The notes under the pieces: generated by a model | Database searches by the model: none | Told to the model about the DNA's origin: nothing | Seen by the model: the letters and a program-made list of their open reading frames with translations, nothing else | Translations under genes and position numbers: made by a program | Part shown: positions 8,058 through 17,283 of the stretch, piece after piece | Layout of the letters: every line of letters begins with the position of its first letter | How positions within the stretch are numbered: position 1 is the first letter of the stretch | From: Rhizobium sp. NZLR1 | GTDB lineage: Bacteria > Pseudomonadota > Alphaproteobacteria > Rhizobiales > Rhizobiaceae | NCBI RefSeq assembly: GCF_017357385.1 | Contig: NZ_CP071632.1 | Span: 3,105,501-3,169,500, forward strand | Length of the DNA stretch: 64,000 nucleotides | Direction: 5' to 3'

Positions 8058-9209
8058 TCAGAAGCAATCCCTGAAAAGGGCCTTGGTATTTTCGAGCGTC
8101 AGTGCAACCGGGTTGCCGCCGGCACTTGGATCTTCGATCGCCATCGCCGACAATTCGTCGATCCGGTCAGCCGCGATTCCCATCGCCGACAACGTCTCGG
8201 GCACGCCGAGCTCGGAGCGGAGTTTCAGCACATAATCGTAGAAGCCGTCGAAACCGCCCGAGATCCCGAGATAGGCAGCGGCGCGCCCGATCTTCTCCTC
8301 GATCGCCTTGCGATTGAAGCGCAGCACCGCCGGCATGACGACGGCATTGGTCATGCCGTGATGGGTGTTGTAGACGGCGCCAATCGGGTGCGACAGCGCA
8401 TGAATGGCGCCGAGCCCCTTCTGGAAGGCGACCGCGCCCATAGCGGCAGCGGACATCATGTTGGCGCGGGCTTCGAGATCGGTGCCCTCTCTATAGGCGC
8501 GCGGAAGGAATTCCTTGACAAGCCGCATGCCTTCAAGCGCGATACCGGCTGACATCGGGTGATAGAAGGGCGAGGAATAGGCCTCCAGGCAATGAGCGAA
8601 GGCATCCATGCCGGTGCCGGCGGTGATGATCTTCGGCATGCCGACCGTCAGTTCCGGATCGGAGATGACGACGCCAGGCAGGAACTTCGGATGGAAGATG
8701 ATCTTCTTCACATGCGTTTGCGAATTGGTGATGACGCTGGCGCGCCCCACCTCCGAACCGGTACCGGCCGTTGTCGGCACGGCGACGATCGGGGCGATGC
8801 CCTCGAGGCTCGCGCGCGTCCACCAGTCGCCGATATCTTCGAAGTCCCAGACTGGCCGCGTCTGGCCGGCCATGAAGGCGACGCACTTGCCAAGGTCGAG
8901 GCCGGAGCCGCCGCCGAAGGCGACGACGCCGTCATGGCCGCCATCCTTGAAAGCCCTGACGCCGGCATCGAGGTTCTTCTCGTTCGGGTTCGGGTCGACA
9001 TCGGCAAAGATCGCCCGGCCGAGGCCGGCATCCTCGAGAATATCGAGCGCGTTCTTGGTGATCGCCATCGAGGCGAGGCCGCGGTCGGTGACGAGCAGCG
9101 GCTTTTTGATGCCGAGGCTCTTGCAGGCGTCGGCCAGTTCCTTGATGCGGCCCCGGCCGAGCTTGACCGATGTCGGGTAGCTCCAGTTTGCGGTGATGTT
9201 GCTGCTCAT
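8058..9209 (-). CDS. iron-containing alcohol dehydrogenase
   Basis: 383 residues, group III (Fe-dependent) NAD(P)-alcohol dehydrogenase. The nucleotide motif GGGSGLDLGK is near residues 99-108; metal ligands fall in MDAFAHCLEAY and GLGAIHALSHPIGAVYNTHHG. Its ATG overlaps the stop of the aldehyde dehydrogenase gene by 4 nt (ATGA), so the two are translationally coupled and may act in sequence on one alcohol-aldehyde-acid route. Last gene of the operon, followed by a strong terminator. Substrate unknown; amino alcohol derivatives are suggested only by the neighbours. Confidence 0.92.
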   Translation of the reverse strand: MSSNITANWSYPTSVKLGRGRIKELADACKSLGIKKPLLVTDRGLASMAITKNALDILEDAGLGRAIFADVDPNPNEKNLDAGVRAFKDGGHDGVVAFGGGSGLDLGKCVAFMAGQTRPVWDFEDIGDWWTRASLEGIAPIVAVPTTAGTGSEVGRASVITNSQTHVKKIIFHPKFLPGVVISDPELTVGMPKIITAGTGMDAFAHCLEAYSSPFYHPMSAGIALEGMRLVKEFLPRAYREGTDLEARANMMSAAAMGAVAFQKGLGAIHALSHPIGAVYNTHHGMTNAVVMPAVLRFNRKAIEEKIGRAAAYLGISGGFDGFYDYVLKLRSELGVPETLSAMGIAADRIDELSAMAIEDPSAGGNPVALTLENTKALFRDCF

Positions 9210-10591
9210 GCTGTGACTTTCTTCAGATGGAAGGATTTCGGACGCGTGAGATTTTGGAAGCCGATGATCGACAGCGAGCCGCCGCGGCCGGTCTCCTTGA
9301 CGCCGGTCCAGCAGAGCGCCGGATCGAGATAGTCCGCACGGTTCATGAAAACGGTGCCGGTTTCGATCTCGCGGCCGAGCCGCGCTGCCCGCTCGACATC
9401 GCCGGTCCAGAGCGAGGCCGTCAGTCCGTACTGGCTGTCGTTCATCAAAGCGAGTGCCTCCTCGTCGCTCTTCACCTTCATGATGCCGACCGCCGGACCG
9501 AAGGTCTCCTCGCGCATGAAGGCCATGGAATGGTCGACATCGACGAGAACCTGCGGTGCCAGATAAGCGCCACCGTCATCCTGCGGAAAAAGCTTAGGGT
9601 CGACAAGCGCCTTGGCACCCTTGGAAACCGCTTCGGCGATCTGTTCGCGCACCACTTTGGCGAAGCGCTTATGCGCCATCGGCCCGAGCGAGGTATCGGG
9701 ATCGAGCGGATTGCCGAGCTTGTAATTCGACACCCAGGCGACCGACTTCTCGACGAAGGCGTCATAGAGCGATTCATGCACATAGATGCGCTCGATGCCG
9801 CAGCAGCATTGGCCGGAATTATAGGTCGCGCCGTCCATCAGCGTATCGACGGCAGCCTCGAGATCGGCGTCCTCCATCACGTAACCCGGATCCTTGCCGC
9901 CGAGTTCGAGGCCGAGGCCGGTGAAGGTGCCGGCGGCTGCCCGCTCCATCGAGCGTCCGCCTTCGACCGATCCGGTGAAATTGACAAAATTGAAGCTGCC
10001 GGCGGCAATCAGCGCCGACGTCGTCTGATGGTCGAGGAAGACGTTCTGGAACACGTCATCGGGAACGCCGGCCTCGACGAAGGCCTGAACCAGCCGCTCG
10101 CCGACCAGCAGCGTCTGCGAGGCATGTTTCAGCACCACCGTATTGCCGGCCATCAGCGCCGGTGCGATCGTGTTGATCGCCGTCATATAGGGATAGTTCC
10201 ACGGCGCGACGACGAAGACGACACCATGCGCTTCGCGTTCGATGCGGCGCTCGAAACGCTCGCTCTCCTCGACGACAACAGGCGCCAATGCATCCGCCGC
10301 AATCGAAGCGACATAATTCGAGCGCTCGTTGAAGCCCTTATATTCGCCGCCATACTTGACCGGCCGGCCCATCTGCCAGGCAAGCTCCGGCACGACGACA
10401 TCTGACATCTCGTTCAGCCGCGCCGCACCCTTCAGCACCAGCTGCACGCGCTCTTCGAGCGGCCGTTTCGCCCAAGCCTTCTGCGCCTTGCGGCCCCGCG
10501 CCACCACGTCGTTGGCGGCATCGAGAGAAAGTGCGGCGCGCTCGGCGTAGACCGACCCGTCAACCGGTGAAATACATTGGATCATTGCCAT
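9206..10591 (-). CDS. aldehyde dehydrogenase (NAD(P)+)
   Basis: 461 residues of the ALDH superfamily. PWNYPYMTAINTIAPALMAGNTVVLKHA is the coenzyme-site stretch, LELGGKDPGYV holds the general-base Glu, and YNSGQCCCGIERIYV holds the nucleophilic Cys within a run of three cysteines. The start at 10591 (MAMIQCISPVDG) is preferred; a further ATG two codons on and an upstream in-frame ATG at 10618 are possible. Separated from the glutamine-synthetase-like gene by 207 nt of repeat DNA but in the same direction. Likely oxidises the aldehyde made by the alcohol dehydrogenase or from a glutamylated amine. Confidence 0.92.
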   Translation of the reverse strand: MAMIQCISPVDGSVYAERAALSLDAANDVVARGRKAQKAWAKRPLEERVQLVLKGAARLNEMSDVVVPELAWQMGRPVKYGGEYKGFNERSNYVASIAADALAPVVVEESERFERRIEREAHGVVFVVAPWNYPYMTAINTIAPALMAGNTVVLKHASQTLLVGERLVQAFVEAGVPDDVFQNVFLDHQTTSALIAAGSFNFVNFTGSVEGGRSMERAAAGTFTGLGLELGGKDPGYVMEDADLEAAVDTLMDGATYNSGQCCCGIERIYVHESLYDAFVEKSVAWVSNYKLGNPLDPDTSLGPMAHKRFAKVVREQIAEAVSKGAKALVDPKLFPQDDGGAYLAPQVLVDVDHSMAFMREETFGPAVGIMKVKSDEEALALMNDSQYGLTASLWTGDVERAARLGREIETGTVFMNRADYLDPALCWTGVKETGRGGSLSIIGFQNLTRPKSFHLKKVTA

Positions 10592-10640
10592 GATCGATTT
10601 CCGTCCTCGTATGATCAAAAATTTCGTCGAGGGCCATAGC

Positions 10641-10785
10641 CCCTCATCCGCCTGCCGGCACCGTCTCTCCGCTCGCTTGGCGAAGGGGGCATGCCGATGC
10701 CTCTCCGTCCCCAGCCCACCCCTCGCATGGTACGTCCCCTCTCCCCGTCAGAACGGGAAGAGGGTTGGGGTGCAGGACAAGCAAT
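10641..10785 (-). repeat. rhizobial mosaic palindrome between operon genes
   Basis: The 207 nt between the glutamine-synthetase-like gene and the ALDH gene hold no ORF. A 22-nt block (10641-10662, starting CCCTCATCCGCC) is identical to 38654-38675. The other end folds as CCCTCTCCCCGT / ACGGGAAGAGGG. See the finding on repeats placed after first-expressed operon genes. Confidence 0.7.
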
Positions 10786-10798
10786 CCGTAAATGCCTA

Positions 10799-12166
10799 TT
10801 AGGCTCTTTCGAAACCGCGCGCCACTTCCCAGTCGGTGATGCGGCGGTCATATTCTTCCTGCTCCCATTCGGCGGCACGGGTATAATGGTCGATCACGTC
10901 GTCGCCGAAGGCTTTGCGCAGCATTGCCGATTCCGTCATTTCGATCGTAGCGGCACGCAGCGTGCGCGGGATTTCGCGAACGCCCTTGCCGCCATAGGCG
11001 TCGCCGACAAAGGGGGCTTCGAGTTCGAGCTTGTTCTCGATCCCGTCGATGCCGGCGGCAAGCAGTGCGGCGAAGGCGAGATAGGGATTGAGATCTGAGC
11101 CGCCGACGCGGCACTCGATACGGATTCCCTTGGTCTCCTCGCCGCAGAGCCGGTAGCCGGCGGTGCGATTGTCCTTGCTCCAGATCGCCTTGGTCGGCGC
11201 AAAGGTGCCGGCCATGAAGCGCTTGTAGGAGTTGATGTAGGGCGCCAGGAAATAGGTGATCTCGCTTGCATGGGCGAGAAGCCCGGCCACGTAGTTGTGC
11301 ATCAGCGGCGACATGCCGTATTTGCCGGTATGGTCGAAGAATAGCGGCTTCTCCTCCAGGCTCCAGAGCGACTGATGGATATGCGAGGAACTCCCGGCGG
11401 CGTTGTAATTCCACTTGGCCAGGAAGGTGATTGCCTTGCCTTTTGACCAGGCGATCTCCTTGCAGCCGTTCTTGATGATCGCGTGCCGGTCGGCCATCGC
11501 CAGCGCATCGGCGTAACGCACGTTGATTTCCTCCTGGCCGGCGGAAGCCTCGCCCTTGGAATTCTCGACCGGAATGCCGGCGCCTTGCAGCCCGGTGCGG
11601 ATCGCCCGCATCACCTCTTCCTCCTTGGTGGTCTGGAAGATGTGGTAATCCTCGTTATAGGCGCTGGCGAGCTTGAGGTTGCGGTAGCCGGACGCCTGCG
11701 CCGTCTCGTAGCTCTGGTCGAACAGGAAGAATTCGAGCTCGGAGGCCATGTAGGCCTTCATGCCCATATCCTCAAGGCGCTTCACCTGCTTCTTCAGGAT
11801 CGCGCGCGGCGAATGGGCGACCTCTTCATGGGTATGATGGTCGAGCATGTCGCAGAGCACCAGCGCCGTGCCGTCGAGCCAGGGGATACGGCGCAGCGTC
11901 GCCAAATCCGGCTTCATCGTATAGTCGCCGTAGCCCTTTTCCCAGCTTGTCGCCTTGTAGCCGGAGACGGTCTCCATCTCCATGTCGGTGGCGATCAGGT
12001 AGTTGCAGCTATGCGTCTCCTTCCAGGCGCTCTCGAGGAAAAATTCCGCCTGGAAGCGCTTGCCCATCAGCCGGCCCTGCATATCCACCTGGCAAGCCAG
12101 AACCGTATCGATGCGCCCTTCGGCAACATCCTTCCTGAGATCGTCGATTGTGTAGCTGCTGCTCAT
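10799..12166 (-). CDS. glutamine-synthetase-family ligase (GlnT/PuuA type)
   Basis: 455 residues, the size of the GSI-like/PuuA branch. ASELEFFLF (metal site), GEASAGQEEINVRYADAL, SSSHIHQSLW (ATP/ammonia region), NRTAGYR and IECRVGGSDLNPYLAFAA are all present. Members ligate glutamate to ammonia or to an amine such as putrescine or isopropylamine. Co-location with a permease, ALDH, alcohol dehydrogenase and a formylglutamate-type amidohydrolase argues for gamma-glutamyl-amine formation rather than ammonia assimilation. The start at 12166 (MSSSYTIDD) is preceded by GGCGGA. Confidence 0.9.
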   Translation of the reverse strand: MSSSYTIDDLRKDVAEGRIDTVLACQVDMQGRLMGKRFQAEFFLESAWKETHSCNYLIATDMEMETVSGYKATSWEKGYGDYTMKPDLATLRRIPWLDGTALVLCDMLDHHTHEEVAHSPRAILKKQVKRLEDMGMKAYMASELEFFLFDQSYETAQASGYRNLKLASAYNEDYHIFQTTKEEEVMRAIRTGLQGAGIPVENSKGEASAGQEEINVRYADALAMADRHAIIKNGCKEIAWSKGKAITFLAKWNYNAAGSSSHIHQSLWSLEEKPLFFDHTGKYGMSPLMHNYVAGLLAHASEITYFLAPYINSYKRFMAGTFAPTKAIWSKDNRTAGYRLCGEETKGIRIECRVGGSDLNPYLAFAALLAAGIDGIENKLELEAPFVGDAYGGKGVREIPRTLRAATIEMTESAMLRKAFGDDVIDHYTRAAEWEQEEYDRRITDWEVARGFERA

Positions 12167-12317
12167 GATTGATCCGCCTGACATTGGAATTGAGAAGATC
12201 GGGGCAACGAAATCGCATGCGCACGGCCGGATGTGGACCTGATGCCTTTTCGTTGAACCGGTGATGGGGCCGCAGGATGCGGCCCCGCCATTTGAGAGGG
12301 AAGCCTCGATGCCTAAA

Positions 12318-12362
12318 GCATGTCGCGTAAAAGTGTGCCGCGGTTTTGCGCTAACGACATGC
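12318..12362 (+). repeat. 45-nt palindromic element, copy B
   Basis: Perfect outer arms GCATGTCG / CGACATGC, inner arms CGTAAAA / TTTTGCG (one G-T wobble), loop GTGTGCCGCGG, bulge CTAA. It lies in the 249-nt gap between the permease stop and the glutamine-synthetase-like start, inside the operon. Downstream on the same strand is a smaller palindrome, GCGATCT GAA AGATCGC. Confidence 0.85.
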
Positions 12363-12415
12363 GGAAAAACAAAGACCTAGAGTGCGAGGAGCGATCTGAA
12401 AGATCGCCCCGCGCT

Positions 12416-13972
12416 TTAGTGTTCGCCGCTTTCGCCGACGGCTGCTTCGGCCGCCGCGATCTCGGCCTGGCGCTTTGCCACTTCGGCGCCGATCGGCGGC
12501 CCCTTGAAGCGCCGGCTTTCGAAGCCGAACCAGACGATCGCAGTAACGAGGAGGAAGCCAACAGTGATGTAAAGCGCCCATTCGTTCGGCGGCTGGATGC
12601 CGAGAACGAAGATCAGGATCATCGCGATGACAGTCAGTACGGCAAAGAGCTTGAAGACGCCCTCACCGAGGTTCCACGGGCCCATCTTGTCCCACTTCGA
12701 CGTGCCCCAAGCGAACAGGCCGAGGGTGATCGGGATCGCGAAGGAGAAGAACAGGAAGATGACCGTGCACGCGACGACGATTGTATAGACCGGCGTGTCG
12801 CCGATCGAAACGAGCGAAGAACCCCAGACGAAGAGAACAGACAGGATCGAGCCGGTCCAGATCGCAGCCACCGGCGTGCGGTACTGCGGGCTGACCTTCG
12901 ACAGCGCCTTCGATGCCGGCAGACCGCCGTCACGCGAGAAGGCGAAGATCATGCGCGAGACCGAGGTGACCGTCGCAAGACCGCACAGCCACTGGCTCAC
13001 CAGGATGGCGAAATAGAGAATATCCTTGACGATGGGATTCACTTGGCTGTCCATCGCCCAGAAGAACACATTCCAGCCCTGTTTTGCCGCATCGTCCATG
13101 TTCGGCAGCATCAGGACGAAGGCACACAGCATGATGTAGCCAAAAAGCGCCGACCAAAGCACCGAGGCGACCATGCCGCGCGGAACCGATTCGGCAGCCT
13201 TGACCGTCTCTTCCGAAGTGTGAGCCGAAGCGTCATAACCGGTGATGGTGTAGATCGGCAGCAGCAGGCCGAGAAGGAAGACCCATGTTCCTGACGTGGC
13301 CGGCCAAACGTTGCCGCCGGCTTCACCGGAATAGTTGGCGAAGGTGAAGAGGCGTCCGACCTCATAGGAGGGGGCGGCGGCGAGGCAGACAACCGCGAGC
13401 GCGATCGAGCTCGCGAAGATCAGATAACCGGAAAAGTCGGTCAGCTTCGCAGTCAATCCGATGCCCATGTGGTTCACGAGCGCCTGCGCGCCGGTGATGA
13501 TCACGAGGAAGATGATGCGCACCGTCGTCGTGTCCGTCAGCCCGAGATAGGTGGTGCCGAACGAACCCATGAAGAAATAGTAGGTGCCGACATTGATAGC
13601 GCCGAGCACGGTGACGAGACCGAGCAGGTTGAACCAGGCAGTCAGCCAGCCGGTGAAACGATTGCCGAGGATCGAGCCCCAGTGATAGAGCCCGCCGGCT
13701 GTCGGATAGGCCGAGCTGATTTGCGCCATGGCGATGGCGAAGACGAGCGAGACGAAGCAGCCGAGCGGCCAGCCGATGCCGATCGCCGCTCCGCCGGCAC
13801 CGGAGGTCGCCTGCGCCAGCGAATTGATGCCGCCGGAGAGGATGCAGATAATGGAGAATGAGACTGCAAAATTCGAGAATGAACTCATTCGCCGTTCGAG
13901 TTCCTGGGCATAACCCATGGAATGCAGGATGTGCACATCCTGTTTCTTGTCCAGTTCGGAATAATCCGACAT
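12416..13972 (-). CDS. APC-superfamily amino acid/amine permease
   Basis: 518-residue inner-membrane protein with about 12 hydrophobic segments. The N-terminus (LERRMSSFSNFAVSFSIICILSGGINS) and AYPTAGGLYHWGSILGNRFTGWLTAW are typical of the amino acid-choline transporter branch of the APC superfamily (GABA, choline, amine permeases). A charged cytoplasmic tail rich in Ala and Glu closes the protein. It lies between the amidohydrolase and the glutamine-synthetase-like gene in the same direction, so it probably imports the substrate that is then glutamylated. Confidence 0.9.
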   Translation of the reverse strand: MSDYSELDKKQDVHILHSMGYAQELERRMSSFSNFAVSFSIICILSGGINSLAQATSGAGGAAIGIGWPLGCFVSLVFAIAMAQISSAYPTAGGLYHWGSILGNRFTGWLTAWFNLLGLVTVLGAINVGTYYFFMGSFGTTYLGLTDTTTVRIIFLVIITGAQALVNHMGIGLTAKLTDFSGYLIFASSIALAVVCLAAAPSYEVGRLFTFANYSGEAGGNVWPATSGTWVFLLGLLLPIYTITGYDASAHTSEETVKAAESVPRGMVASVLWSALFGYIMLCAFVLMLPNMDDAAKQGWNVFFWAMDSQVNPIVKDILYFAILVSQWLCGLATVTSVSRMIFAFSRDGGLPASKALSKVSPQYRTPVAAIWTGSILSVLFVWGSSLVSIGDTPVYTIVVACTVIFLFFSFAIPITLGLFAWGTSKWDKMGPWNLGEGVFKLFAVLTVIAMILIFVLGIQPPNEWALYITVGFLLVTAIVWFGFESRRFKGPPIGAEVAKRQAEIAAAEAAVGESGEH

Positions 13973-14093
13973 GACTTCCCCCTGTTCACGATCGGCCGCG
14001 GGATTGCGGGCCGGTTCAGTGCCAAATTGTCCGCGGCCTTCTCGCCGTACGGACGTCCGCAGTTAGACTGCTCCCTCGGGTCTTCTTTTTATG

Positions 14094-14873
14094 TCAGGCG
14101 TCCAGGCTTTGCTGGAGCAGCCCTGTTAGATAGTCGGCCATGACCCCTTGGCCGACATCGTCTGCGATGAGGTCGTTGCGGACCTCGATCATCACATTGC
14201 GCAAGCCGTTCGAAAGCCCGTGCAGGATCAGCGTGTGGGTCACGCCGTCCTCGGGCCCGTAAGGCTGGTTGCGTTCTGTCCTGTAAAGCGGCGCCTCGGC
14301 CGCTGCCTTCAGCATAAGGTCGGCGAACCGGCTGTCCTCATCGTGCAATATGCCGAGTTCCACCGGTCGCTCGCGGCCGTGATAGACCGGCGTGAAACTG
14401 TGGATCGTCACGATGATGCTGTCTTGTCCCCTCGCCCGGCGATCGCGGATCAGCCCACGAATCGCGTCGTGGAAAGGCACGTAGAGCGCGTCGGTGCGCG
14501 CAAGGCGTTCTTCGGCGGTCAATTCCTTGTTGCCGGGAATGGCGTAAATCTCGCTCGTCTCCGGCATGGCGCCAGGTGAACTGGGCGGCCGGTTGCAGTC
14601 GTAGATAAGCCTGGAGAACCGCTGGTGAACGAGCGTCGCGTCGAGCCCTTCCGATATGCCGCGGGCAACCGCAAGGGCGCCCGGGTCCCAGGCAATATGG
14701 CTCGCGAGTGCTTCGCTGGGCAGGCCAAGATCGCCAAAATGCGCCGGAAGCGCATTCGAGGCATGCTCGCAGATTAGCAGCACCGGGCTCTGGCCACGGA
14801 CGCGCTCGATCCCGACACAGTCGCCATCCGCTTCGCTGAGGATTTTCGGCCCGGCCAGCACCAAAGGCGCCAC
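14094..14873 (-). CDS. N-formylglutamate amidohydrolase-family enzyme
   Basis: 259 residues, FGase family (predicted N-formylglutamate amidohydrolase branch). Motifs: CEHASNALPAHFGDLGL near residue 36, YDCNRPPSS near 90, and TIHSFTPVYHGRERPVELGILH near 155, which supplies the expected metal-binding His and acidic residues. Family members release glutamate from N-acylated glutamate. No hut genes are nearby, so this copy may instead act on a gamma-glutamyl or N-acyl product of the operon; that is inference. It is first in the operon and divergent from the RpiR regulator across a 100-nt promoter region. Confidence 0.85.
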   Translation of the reverse strand: MAPLVLAGPKILSEADGDCVGIERVRGQSPVLLICEHASNALPAHFGDLGLPSEALASHIAWDPGALAVARGISEGLDATLVHQRFSRLIYDCNRPPSSPGAMPETSEIYAIPGNKELTAEERLARTDALYVPFHDAIRGLIRDRRARGQDSIIVTIHSFTPVYHGRERPVELGILHDEDSRFADLMLKAAAEAPLYRTERNQPYGPEDGVTHTLILHGLSNGLRNVMIEVRNDLIADDVGQGVMADYLTGLLQQSLDA

Positions 14874-14898
14874 TCCTTATCCCTTAACAAATTCCTTA

Positions 14899-14917
14899 TG
14901 AAGAAAAGAATTCTTCA
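14899..14917. promoter_or_regulatory. 19-bp inverted repeat, candidate RpiR operator
   Basis: TGAAGAA-n5-TTCTTCA, a perfect 7-bp inverted repeat, lies midway between the divergent amidohydrolase and RpiR genes. RpiR regulators often autoregulate and control their divergent neighbour. The assignment is by position only. Confidence 0.5.
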
Positions 14918-14973
14918 GGTTTCGATCACTGTCAAGCGTCGACTGAAAATTTCTTTTCACGACAGTGGTTGAC

Positions 14974-15915
14974 ATGGATTATGACAGCGTTCTTAATTTG
15001 AGTGGGAAAGTGGCGCCAGACCATCCCGGGGAGCATAGTCACGTGACAGTTGCGTCGAAGACGGTTTCGGACGTCATACACTCGCATTTCGGGGTGTTGA
15101 CGCGTGCCGAAAAGCAACTGGCCGAAAGCCTTCTCGACAATTATCCGGTGTCCGGTCTCGGCAGCATCACCACGATCGCCGAGAATGCCGGCGTTTCGAC
15201 GCCGACCGTCGTGCGCATGGTTCAGAAGCTCGGCTTCAAAGGCTATCCGGACTTTCAGGCGCATCTGCATCTGGAGCTCGAGGCGACGATCTCCAACCCG
15301 ATCACCAAGCATGATCGCTGGGCTCAAAATGCGCCGGGTACTCATATCCTCAATCGTTTCGCCGATGCCATCATGGGCAATCTGCGCCAAACGCTGAGTG
15401 ATCTCGATACCGCGACCTTCGACAGTGTCGCTTCGCTACTCTCCGACCGCAAGCGCGGCCTTTATTTCGTCGGCGGCCGCATCACCGGCGCGCTTGCCGA
15501 GTATTTCTTCACCCACATGCAGGTGATCCGTCCTGCAACGACGCTGCTGTCGTCGAATTCCAGCAGCTGGCCGCAATATGTCCTCAACATGAACGCCGGC
15601 GACATCCTGATCATCTTCGACATCCGCCGCTATGAGCAGGAGATGGTGAGCCTCGCCACCGCCGCCCGCAAACGCGGCGCCGAAATCGTTGTCTTCACCG
15701 ACCAGTGGGGCTCGCCGGCCGCCAAGCTGGCCCGGCATGCCTTCCGCGTCCGGATCGAGGCGCCGTCGGCCTGGGATTCCTCCGTCGTCACCCTGTTCAT
15801 CGTCGAAGCATTGATCGAGGCCGTTCAGAATTCGACCTGGGACGAGACGAAGGAGCGCATGAAGACGCTTGAGGGCTTGTTCGAGCAAACCAAGCTTTTC
15901 CGCAAACCGGGTTAG
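14974..15915 (+). CDS. MurR/RpiR-family transcriptional regulator
   Basis: About 313 residues. The N-terminal RpiR helix-turn-helix spans LTRAEKQLAESLLDNYPVSGLGSITTIAENAGVSTPTVVRMVQKLGFKGYPDFQ; a SIS sugar/ligand-binding domain follows (LYFVGGRITGALAEYFFTHM to AEIVVFTDQWGSPAAKLARHAFRV). The start is uncertain: GTG 14965 and ATG 14974 lack good ribosome sites, whereas GTG 15043 has GGGGAG upstream and gives a more typical length of 290. It sits between the divergent amine operon and the ABC importer and probably controls both. Confidence 0.88.
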   Translation: MDYDSVLNLSGKVAPDHPGEHSHVTVASKTVSDVIHSHFGVLTRAEKQLAESLLDNYPVSGLGSITTIAENAGVSTPTVVRMVQKLGFKGYPDFQAHLHLELEATISNPITKHDRWAQNAPGTHILNRFADAIMGNLRQTLSDLDTATFDSVASLLSDRKRGLYFVGGRITGALAEYFFTHMQVIRPATTLLSSNSSSWPQYVLNMNAGDILIIFDIRRYEQEMVSLATAARKRGAEIVVFTDQWGSPAAKLARHAFRVRIEAPSAWDSSVVTLFIVEALIEAVQNSTWDETKERMKTLEGLFEQTKLFRKPG

Positions 15916-16106
15916 GAGGACAAGACTAAAACAGAGAAAAAACAAGGACGGATTTTCGCGGAAACAAAGCAGTGCCGTCGCAAATAAAACACGTGTCGCA
16001 AACGCCTGCTATCCATAGAAAATTAACGTCATCCAGCCGTCACACAAGCTTCATGTAAGCTCATTAACAGCATCGCCAGACACTGAAAACCCGAAGGAGA
16101 ACAACA

Positions 16107-17210
16107 GTGATCTCTAACATTTCTCGACTTCTGTCGCTCTCTACTGCGATGATCGTGGCTTCTACCGCGATTGCCGCCGCCGAGCCGAGCGCTGAATTGA
16201 TCGCCGCCGCCAAGAAGGAAGGCACTCTGACGACGATTGCTCTTCCGCACGACTGGTGCGGCTACGGCGACGTCATTGCCGGCTTCAAGGCCAAGTATGG
16301 CCTCGAGGTCAACGAACTGAACCCGGACGCAGGGTCGGGCGACGAAGTCGAAGCCATCAAGGCGAACAAGGGCAACACCGGCCCGCAGGCTCCTGACGTC
16401 ATCGACGTCGGTCTCTCCTTCGGTCCGTCTGCCAAGAAAGACGGCCTGATTCAGCCTTATAAGGTTTCCACCTGGGATTCGATCCCGGACTCGGCCAAGG
16501 ATGCCGAAGGCTACTGGTACGGCGACTATTATGGCGTTCTCTCGTTCCTCGTGAACAAGGATCTCGTCAAGGAATCGCCGGCCGACTGGACCGACTTGAA
16601 AAAGAGCGATTACGCAAACAGCGTCGCGCTGGCCGGCGATCCGCGCAGCGCCAACCAGGCTGTCCAGGGCGTCTATGCCTCTGGTCTTTCCGCATCCGGC
16701 GGTGACGCGGCCAAGGCGGGCGAAGAAGGCCTGAAATTCTTCGCCGAACTGAACAAGAACGGCAATTTCGTGCCTGTTGTCGGCAAGGCGGCTCCGTTCG
16801 CACAGGGCTCAACGCCGATCATCGTCGCTTGGGACTACAACGCGCTCTCCTGGGGCCAGAGCCTCAAGGGCAACCCTCCGTTCGAGGTTGTCGTTCCGAA
16901 AACGGGCGTCGTTGCCGGTGTCTACGTCCAGGCGATTTCTGCCTTCGCTCCGCATCCGAACGCTGCCAAGCTCTGGATGGAATACCTTTATTCCGACGAG
17001 GGTCAGCTCGGCTGGCTGAAGGGCTATTGCCACCCGATCCGCTTCAACGATCTTGCCAAGAACAACAAGATCCCGAAGGACCTGCTCGACAAGCTGCCGC
17101 CGGCAGCAGCCTACGAAAAGGCCGTCTTCCCGACGCTCGAAGAGCAGGCCGCCGGCAAGGAAACCATCACCAAGAACTGGGATTCCGTGGTCGGCGCCAG
17201 CGTCAAGTAA
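16107..17210 (+). CDS. ABC importer periplasmic binding protein (family 1)
   Basis: 367 residues beginning at GTG 16107 after GAAGGAGAA. The signal peptide is LSLSTAMIVASTAIAAAEP. The mature protein has the iron/polyamine-type binding protein layout: LIAAAKKEGTLTTIALPHDW at the start, NEL..DAGSGDEVEAIKANKG, WYGDYYGVLSFLVNKDLV, and NAAKLWMEYLYSDEGQLGWLKGYCHPIR near the end. First gene of a four-gene importer operon; a stable hairpin directly after its stop would raise its expression over the permeases. The ligand is unknown; context suggests an amine or related nitrogen compound. Confidence 0.9.
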   Translation: MISNISRLLSLSTAMIVASTAIAAAEPSAELIAAAKKEGTLTTIALPHDWCGYGDVIAGFKAKYGLEVNELNPDAGSGDEVEAIKANKGNTGPQAPDVIDVGLSFGPSAKKDGLIQPYKVSTWDSIPDSAKDAEGYWYGDYYGVLSFLVNKDLVKESPADWTDLKKSDYANSVALAGDPRSANQAVQGVYASGLSASGGDAAKAGEEGLKFFAELNKNGNFVPVVGKAAPFAQGSTPIIVAWDYNALSWGQSLKGNPPFEVVVPKTGVVAGVYVQAISAFAPHPNAAKLWMEYLYSDEGQLGWLKGYCHPIRFNDLAKNNKIPKDLLDKLPPAAAYEKAVFPTLEEQAAGKETITKNWDSVVGASVK

Positions 17211-17222
17211 CCTCTGATCCTG

Positions 17223-17251
17223 CCTCCCCGCCGCATAGGCGGGGAGGTTTT
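17223..17251 (+). terminator. intra-operon hairpin with T-run after binding-protein gene
   Basis: 10-bp GC-rich stem CCTCCCCGCC / GGCGGGGAGG, loop GCATA, then TTTT. It lies between the binding-protein and permease genes, so it probably acts as a partial terminator or mRNA 3'-end stabiliser. Confidence 0.75.
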
Positions 17252-17283
17252 CTCACTCCGACGCCCCAGGATGAGCTTTTTCC

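Noticed and set aside
12320..13294. 324-codon plus-strand ORF opposite the permease
   Set aside because: Begins within palindrome copy B and is an antisense shadow of the permease gene.
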